Shown here in pieces: positions 6,630 to 10,252 of a stretch of 10,252 bases of DNA (the first letter of the stretch is position 1; every line of letters begins with the position of its first letter). Source of the DNA: an uncultured Collinsella sp. (GTDB taxonomy: Bacteria > Actinomycetota > Coriobacteriia > Coriobacteriales > Coriobacteriaceae). The translations under genes and the position numbers were made by a program. The notes below the pieces were generated by a model that saw only the letters and a program-made list of their open reading frames with translations, was not told the origin of the DNA and did not search any database. Location: positions 1 to 10,252 of the forward strand of contig USTC01000017.1 in NCBI GenBank assembly GCA_900557505.1. The letters are read 5' to 3'.

Positions 6630-6806
6630 AACCAGGTCGATTTGGTTCTTGCTAAAACGATTTATCAGCCCTGCGTGAGGTGTGGTCTTGCCACCGGGTG
6701 AACACTTCTAGCGCCTGAGCTATATTTTTTGGGCCTCGAAGGGTGGATTTCGCGCTTTTGGTAAAGAAATGAGTGCGTGTTTTGCCGTGCGCCGGCATTG
6801 GCACAG
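6630..6806. other. Non-coding stretch between the inverted repeat and the pyk terminator
   Basis: No convincing gene is seen on either strand: short reading frames here lack ribosome sites and recognisable sequence. The only item of note is GGTCGATTT (6635-6643), whose reverse complement AAATCGACC recurs at 8428-8436 upstream of pyk. An AT-rich run (6721-6730) has no clear partner promoter box. Confidence 0.5.
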
Positions 6807-6843
6807 AAAAAGGGTCCGGAAGGCGAAGCCTTCCGGACCCTTT
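6807..6843 (-). terminator. Strong intrinsic terminator of pyk
   Basis: A perfect 16-bp inverted repeat (6809-6824 with 6828-6843) has a 3-nt loop. Read on the minus strand, the stem is followed by T residues (A-run 6807-6811 on the plus strand), 28 bp after the pyk TAA. The plus-strand side has only TTT before GC, so it should work mainly for pyk transcripts. Confidence 0.92.
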
Positions 6844-6871
6844 GCAATGCAAATCTGCTTGCAAGTGCGAT

Positions 6872-8332
6872 TTAGCGCACCTGAGCGACGTAAGCGACGT
6901 TGGTCGAGGAGACCTTGTCCTCGAGCTGGACGCTCATGCGGGGATCGCCGGCGGTAGCGACGGTCAAATCGCCAGTCTTGACGTAGCCGAGCTCCTTAGC
7001 GGTCTCGATCGCCTTGACGATCGTGCCGTTGACGGTGCCCTGGGTAATCTCGGCCTGGTGCGGGATGACGCCCCAGTACATGATCATCTGCTGGACGGCC
7101 CACTCGTGGCGGGAGAACGCGCAGATCGGCATGTTGGGACGGAAGTGCGAGATCAGGCGAGCGGTACGACCGGTGGTCGTCGGCACGGTGATGCACTTGG
7201 CGCCAACGGTGGTAGCCATGTTCACGGCGGACATACCCACAACGTTGTTGACAACGCGGGTGCCATGAGCGTCGGCCGGAACCTCGAGCGGAGCGTGGGC
7301 CGGGAGGTACTTCTCGGTCTCGAGAGCAATGCTGGCCTGCATCTTAACGGCCTCGACCGGGTACTTACCGGCAGCGGACTCGCCGGACAGCATAACGGCG
7401 TCGGTGCCGTCGTAGATGGCGTTAGCAACGTCGGCAACCTCGGCGCGCGTCGGGCGCGGGTTCTGCTGCATGGAGTCGAGCATCTGCGTAGCGGTGATAA
7501 CGGGCTTGTAGGCCGCGTTGCACTTGGCGATGATCTCCTTCTGGATGTGCGGAACGAGCTCGGGCTTGATCTCGATGCCCAGGTCGCCACGGGCGACCAT
7601 GATGCCATCGGAAGCCTCGAGGATCTCGTCGAAGTTCTCGACGCCCAGGGCGCACTCGATCTTCGGGAAGATCGTCACGTGCTCGCCGCCGTTCTCGCGG
7701 CAAAGCTCGCGGATGCCGCGGACGGACTCGCCGTCACGGATGAAGGAAGCGGCGATGTAGTCGATGTTCTCGGTCAGGCCAAAGAGGATGTCCTGACGAT
7801 CGCGCTCGGTGATAGCAGGCAGCGAGATGTTGACGTTGGGCATGTTGACGCCCTTGCGCTCGCCGATCAGGCCGTCGTTCTTAACGACGCAGGTCATGTC
7901 CTGGCCGTCGACGGACTCGACCTCGAGGGCGACCAGGCCGTCATCGATCAGGATGAGGGAGCCCTTCTCGACCTCGGAGGGCAGAGCCAGGTAGTCGAGG
8001 GAGATGTGCTCAGAGGTGCCGTGGAAATCCTCGGACGTGGGCTGAGCGGTGACGACGATCTTATCGCCGGTCTTGACGGCAACCTTCTTGCCGTCGACCA
8101 GAAGGCCGGTGCGGACCTCGGGGCCCTTGGTGTCGAGCAGGATGCCGACGGGCAGACCGAGCTCCTTGGAAATACGACGGACGCGCTCGATGCGACCGTG
8201 GTGCTCGTCGTAGGATCCGTGCGAGAAGTTAAAACGGGCGACGTTCATGCCCGCCTTGATCATCTCGCGGATGGTCTCGTCGCTATCGCAGGCGGGACCC
8301 ATGGTGCATACAATCTTGGTGCGCTTGTACAT
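6872..8332 (-). CDS. pyk: Pyruvate kinase
   Basis: Transfers phosphate from phosphoenolpyruvate to ADP, giving pyruvate and ATP in the last step of glycolysis in the cytoplasm. The 486-aa product is of normal bacterial length. It begins MYKRTKIVCTMGPA and has RFNFSHG (33-39, ATP-site Arg/Asn/Ser), LDTKGPEVRTG (66-76), a B domain at about 71-170, FPKIE (catalytic Lys224, metal ligand Glu226), MVARGDLGIEI (245-255, metal ligand Asp250) and ITATQMLDSM (279-288). The regulatory C domain follows from about residue 355. Glu72 in GPEVRTG sits at the position that in muscle enzyme (Glu117) marks potassium-dependent pyruvate kinases. The start is supported by GGAGGT (8337-8342 on the plus strand as ACCTCC) 4 nt before ATG. 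It is a single-gene unit with its own promoter and a strong terminator. The uniform, C/G-ending codons are typical of high expression. Confidence 0.97.
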   Translation of the reverse strand: MYKRTKIVCTMGPACDSDETIREMIKAGMNVARFNFSHGSYDEHHGRIERVRRISKELGLPVGILLDTKGPEVRTGLLVDGKKVAVKTGDKIVVTAQPTSEDFHGTSEHISLDYLALPSEVEKGSLILIDDGLVALEVESVDGQDMTCVVKNDGLIGERKGVNMPNVNISLPAITERDRQDILFGLTENIDYIAASFIRDGESVRGIRELCRENGGEHVTIFPKIECALGVENFDEILEASDGIMVARGDLGIEIKPELVPHIQKEIIAKCNAAYKPVITATQMLDSMQQNPRPTRAEVADVANAIYDGTDAVMLSGESAAGKYPVEAVKMQASIALETEKYLPAHAPLEVPADAHGTRVVNNVVGMSAVNMATTVGAKCITVPTTTGRTARLISHFRPNMPICAFSRHEWAVQQMIMYWGVIPHQAEITQGTVNGTIVKAIETAKELGYVKTGDLTVATAGDPRMSVQLEDKVSSTNVAYVAQVR

Positions 8333-8395
8333 TCAGACCTCCATCTGACATCGTCTTGCGCTGATAGATAAACCATAAGAAATAAAACTGAGATG

Positions 8396-8421
8396 ATTAT
8401 AACGAAATGGCGACCGAATAC
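8396..8421 (-). promoter_or_regulatory. Promoter of pyk
   Basis: A perfect TATAAT on the minus strand (8396-8401) lies 64 bp before the pyk ATG. With a 19-bp gap, a weak TTGGGG box is found further upstream; no better -35 is seen at 16-18 bp. Transcription would start near 8389, leaving a leader of about 57 nt. Confidence 0.6.
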
Positions 8422-8427
8422 CCCAAA

Positions 8428-8473
8428 AAATCGACCGTATGCCGAATTAGAAGTTCATTTTTTGCGAAAAAAC
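8428..8473. repeat. Second copy of short blocks shared with the 6502-6643 repeat region
   Basis: AAATCGACC (8428-8436), GTATGC (8437-8442) and CATTTTTTGCGAAAAAAC (8456-8473) recur, with small changes, in the region 6502-6643, where CATTTTGTTGCGAAAAAAC is at 6568-6586 and GTATGC starts both arms of the inverted repeat. The GTATGC then TTGCGAAAAAAC order and orientation match the left arm. The stretch lies just upstream of the pyk promoter and is AT-rich compared with the genes. Confidence 0.45.
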
Positions 8474-8625
8474 GGTATATGCAAAAACTTTACCAACCGT
8501 TCTAACCGCTGCTATCTGGGCGATATTTCAGTTTGATGATGCGCCGAAGAAAAAACGTTTTATCAATATTGAACATCATACGGTCTGCATCGTTGCACCC
8601 GAGCCGTGTTTCCAATTGGAATGTT
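8474..8625. other. AT-rich divergent intergenic stretch with two small palindromes
   Basis: No gene is seen between the pyk upstream repeat and the ATPase promoter. Two adjacent perfect 10-bp palindromes, AAAACGTTTT (8552-8561) and TCAATATTGA (8563-8572), stand out and might be protein-binding sites. Palindromes of this size in AT-rich DNA can also occur by chance. Confidence 0.35.
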
Positions 8626-8655
8626 TTGGCTAGACGCGCTGCTTTGGGGTACCAT
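8626..8655 (+). promoter_or_regulatory. Probable promoter of the P-type ATPase gene
   Basis: TTGGCT (8626-8631) and TACCAT (8650-8655) are 18 bp apart. Transcription would start near 8662, so the message would begin right at the first leader hairpin (8665-8695). That fit adds some support to otherwise average boxes. Confidence 0.45.
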
Positions 8656-8661
8656 AGCTCC

Positions 8662-8773
8662 ACTATCAACTGCCGCTCAGCACGGCAGCCTTGATGAGCC
8701 CTTGCCCTTCTCCTGGGAATTATGATCGGGCATCAATCTGCTGAGTGGCCCGAATCCCAGGAGGGGACTCTAT
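8662..8773 (+). promoter_or_regulatory. Structured 5' leader RNA that sequesters the ribosome binding site (candidate riboswitch)
   Basis: Hairpin 1: ATCAA (8665-8669) and CTGCCG (8670-8675) pair with CGGCAG (8683-8688) and TTGAT (8691-8695), with a CC bulge and the loop CTCAGCA (8676-8682). Hairpin 2: an outer 12-bp stem (8707-8718 with 8755-8766, two G-U pairs), then an asymmetric internal loop, then a perfect 6-bp stem TCGGGC/GCCCGA (8726-8731 with 8748-8753) and a 16-nt loop (8732-8747). Loop 2 contains TGCTGAG (8739-8745), the exact complement of the whole loop of hairpin 1. The outer stem of hairpin 2 contains the Shine-Dalgarno sequence AGGAGGGG (8759-8766), 7 nt before ATG 8774. The pairing is read directly; the regulatory role and any ligand are inferred. 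No U-tract is present, so control would be at translation. Confidence 0.65.
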
Positions 8774-10252
8774 ATGCAAAAGGAATACCTGTCCGCCGCG
8801 GCGGAGGTGCTCAGCGACCAGGGTGTCGATGAGAACCTCGGCCTGAGCAACGACGAGGCGTCGTCGCGCCTCGCCAAGACAGGCCCTAACAAGCTCGAGG
8901 AAGCCGAGAAGACACCGCTGTGGAAGCGTTTCTTTGAGCAGATGGCCGACCCCATGGTCATCATGTTGATCGTTGCCGCCATCATCAGCGCGCTCACGGG
9001 TATGGTCAAGGGCGAGGCGGACTTTGCCGATGTCGCCATCATCATGTTCGTCGTTATCGTCAACTCGGTGCTGGGCGTGGTCCAGGAGGCTAAAAGCGAG
9101 GAGGCTCTCGAGGCCCTGCAGGAGATGAGCGCGGCGCAGTCCAAGGTGCTGCGCGACGGCAAGCTCGTGCACCTGCCGAGCGCCGAGCTCGTGCCCGGTG
9201 ACGTGATCATGCTCGAGGCGGGCGACTCCGTCCCGGCCGACTGCCGCGTGCTCGAGAGCGCCACGATGAAGATCGAGGAGGCCGCCCTTACCGGCGAGTC
9301 CGTGCCCGTCGAGAAGCATGCCAACGTGATCGAGCTCGCCGCCGGCACCGACGACGTGCCGCTCGGCGACCGCAAGAACATGTGCTACATGGGTTCCACC
9401 GTGGTATACGGCCGCGGCCGCGCCGTCGTGGTCGGCACCGGCATGAACACCGAGATGGGTAAGATCGCCGGCGCCCTGGCCGAGGCCAAGGAAGAGCTCA
9501 CGCCGCTGCAGGTGAAGCTTGCCGAGCTCAGCCGCATCCTCACCATCATGGTTATCGTCATCTGCGTCGTCATCTTTGGCGTCGACATCATCCGCCACGG
9601 CGTGGGCAACGTTCTCACCGATCCGACCGCGCTGCTCGACACCTTTATGGTCGCTGTCTCGCTTGCCGTCGCCGCCATCCCCGAGGGCCTGGTTGCCGTC
9701 GTGACTATCGTGCTTTCGCTCGGCGTGACCAAAATGGCCAAGCGCCAAGCGATTATCCGTAAGCTTTCCGCCGTCGAGACCCTTGGCTGCACACAGACCA
9801 TCTGCTCCGACAAGACCGGTACCCTCACCCAGAACAAGATGACCGTCGTCAAGCACGAGCTCGCCGCGCCTAAGGAGAAGTTCCTGGCCGGCATGGCTCT
9901 GTGCTCCGACGCCCAGTGGGACGAGGAGCTGGGCGAGGCCGTGGGTGAGCCGACCGAGTGTGCGCTCGTCAACGATGCCGGCAAGGCGGGCCTCACTGGC
10001 CTGACTGCCGAGCATCCGCGCGTGGGCGAGGCCCCGTTTGACTCGGGCCGCAAGATGATGTCCGTGGTCGTCGAGACCCTGGACGGCGAGTACGAGCAGT
10101 ACACCAAGGGCGCGCCCGACGTGGTGCTCAGCCGCTGTACCTCTTACGCCAAGGATGGTAAGACACTGCCCATGACGGAGGAAGCCCGCGCCGAGATCCT
10201 GCGCCAGAACAAGCAGATGGCCGACAAAGCGCTGCGCGTGCTGTGCGCGGCC
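8774..10252 (+). CDS. P-type cation-transporting ATPase, probably calcium type (3' end outside window)
   Basis: ATP-driven membrane pump. The frame is open from ATG 8774 to the right edge (493 codons) of a protein usually near 870-900 aa. Domains appear in the P-type order. The N-terminal cation ATPase region (SNDEASSRLAKTGPNKL) and the first membrane helices (about 60-103) come first. The actuator motif TGES (173-176) and the fourth membrane helix with PEGL (303-306) follow. The phosphorylation motif DKTGT has its aspartate at residue 346. The nucleotide domain includes KGAPD (445-449). AAIPEGL in helix 4 is typical of type II pumps (calcium, PacL/YoaB-like, or Na/K-like), not of heavy-metal P1B pumps, and no N-terminal CxxC metal domain is present. 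The deciding ion-site residues of helices 5 and 6 are beyond the window, so calcium is a best guess and manganese or other cations remain possible. Translation starts behind AGGAGGGG, which lies in a hairpin of the leader. Confidence 0.93.
   Translation, partial: MQKEYLSAAAEVLSDQGVDENLGLSNDEASSRLAKTGPNKLEEAEKTPLWKRFFEQMADPMVIMLIVAAIISALTGMVKGEADFADVAIIMFVVIVNSVLGVVQEAKSEEALEALQEMSAAQSKVLRDGKLVHLPSAELVPGDVIMLEAGDSVPADCRVLESATMKIEEAALTGESVPVEKHANVIELAAGTDDVPLGDRKNMCYMGSTVVYGRGRAVVVGTGMNTEMGKIAGALAEAKEELTPLQVKLAELSRILTIMVIVICVVIFGVDIIRHGVGNVLTDPTALLDTFMVAVSLAVAAIPEGLVAVVTIVLSLGVTKMAKRQAIIRKLSAVETLGCTQTICSDKTGTLTQNKMTVVKHELAAPKEKFLAGMALCSDAQWDEELGEAVGEPTECALVNDAGKAGLTGLTAEHPRVGEAPFDSGRKMMSVVVETLDGEYEQYTKGAPDVVLSRCTSYAKDGKTLPMTEEARAEILRQNKQMADKALRVLCAA

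Noticed and set aside
6652..6864. Small minus-strand reading frames of 60-70 codons between the AbiEi-like gene and pyk
   Set aside because: They run through the pyk terminator hairpin, have no ribosome site and show no recognisable protein sequence.
6773..8371. A 532-codon open frame on the plus strand across pyk
   Set aside because: It is the reverse complement of pyruvate kinase. Its product is rich in Asp, Gly, Leu and Val with no domain, and the frame arises from the biased codon use of pyk.
8641..8773. yybP-ykoY manganese riboswitch or cobalamin riboswitch
   Set aside because: The GGGGAGUAG loop of yybP-ykoY and the GCCACTG B12 box are not present, and the two-hairpin layout does not match either class as I know them. 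A covariance-model scan would settle this.
8720..10015. A 431-codon open frame on the minus strand across the P-type ATPase
   Set aside because: The plus-strand frame encodes all P-type ATPase motifs in order with a good ribosome site. The antisense product is a His/Asp/Gly-rich low-complexity sequence with no ribosome site or family resemblance.

Overview
The window looks like chromosome of a high-GC, Gram-positive anaerobe of the Coriobacteriia, most likely Collinsella or a close relative. This is inferred from the GC-rich coding style, strong GGAGG-type ribosome binding sites and the gene families present; no 16S gene or other marker is available to confirm it. The window is mostly ordinary chromosome, with three intergenic regions that carry clear non-coding structure.

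Layout, left to right. Positions 1-1487 hold the 3' part of pheT (phenylalanyl-tRNA synthetase beta chain), whose start lies outside the window. A terminator hairpin, an extended -10 promoter and a perfect GTGTTAC-N14-GTAACAC dyad follow in 1596-1676. They precede a three-gene energy-coupling-factor (ECF) metal transporter operon: fused nikM-nikN type substrate-binding/membrane protein (1734-2819), transmembrane coupling protein nikQ/cbiQ (2791-3633) and ATPase nikO/cbiO (about 3680-4450). The dyad has the form described for NikR operators, and the M protein is fused to a NikN/PDGLE-like tail, so nickel is favoured over cobalt as the substrate. A separate small unit (4531-5379) encodes a zinc-dependent phospholipase C-like protein without a signal peptide. 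It converges on a minus-strand gene (5376-6449) for a probable AbiEi-like protein with a C-terminal DUF559/Vsr-type nuclease-fold domain. The two genes share a CTAG at their stop codons.

Positions 6450-6871 are non-coding. They contain a 28-bp imperfect inverted repeat around a 71-nt centre and, further right, the strong terminator of pyk. The minus-strand pyruvate kinase gene (6872-8332) has its own promoter. Positions 8333-8773 separate pyk from a divergent P-type cation ATPase (probably a calcium pump), which starts at 8774 and runs off the right edge.

The most interesting feature is the leader of the P-type ATPase, about 8662-8773. It can form two hairpins. The second buries the whole Shine-Dalgarno sequence in a 12-bp stem, and the 7-nt loop of the first is perfectly complementary to part of the second hairpin's loop. 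This is the layout of a translational cis-regulatory RNA with a kissing-loop contact, and I do not recognise it as a known riboswitch class. Second in interest are the NikR-like operator, the orphan AbiEi-like/DUF559 gene, and a dispersed intergenic repeat whose blocks occur both near 6502-6643 and near 8428-8473.
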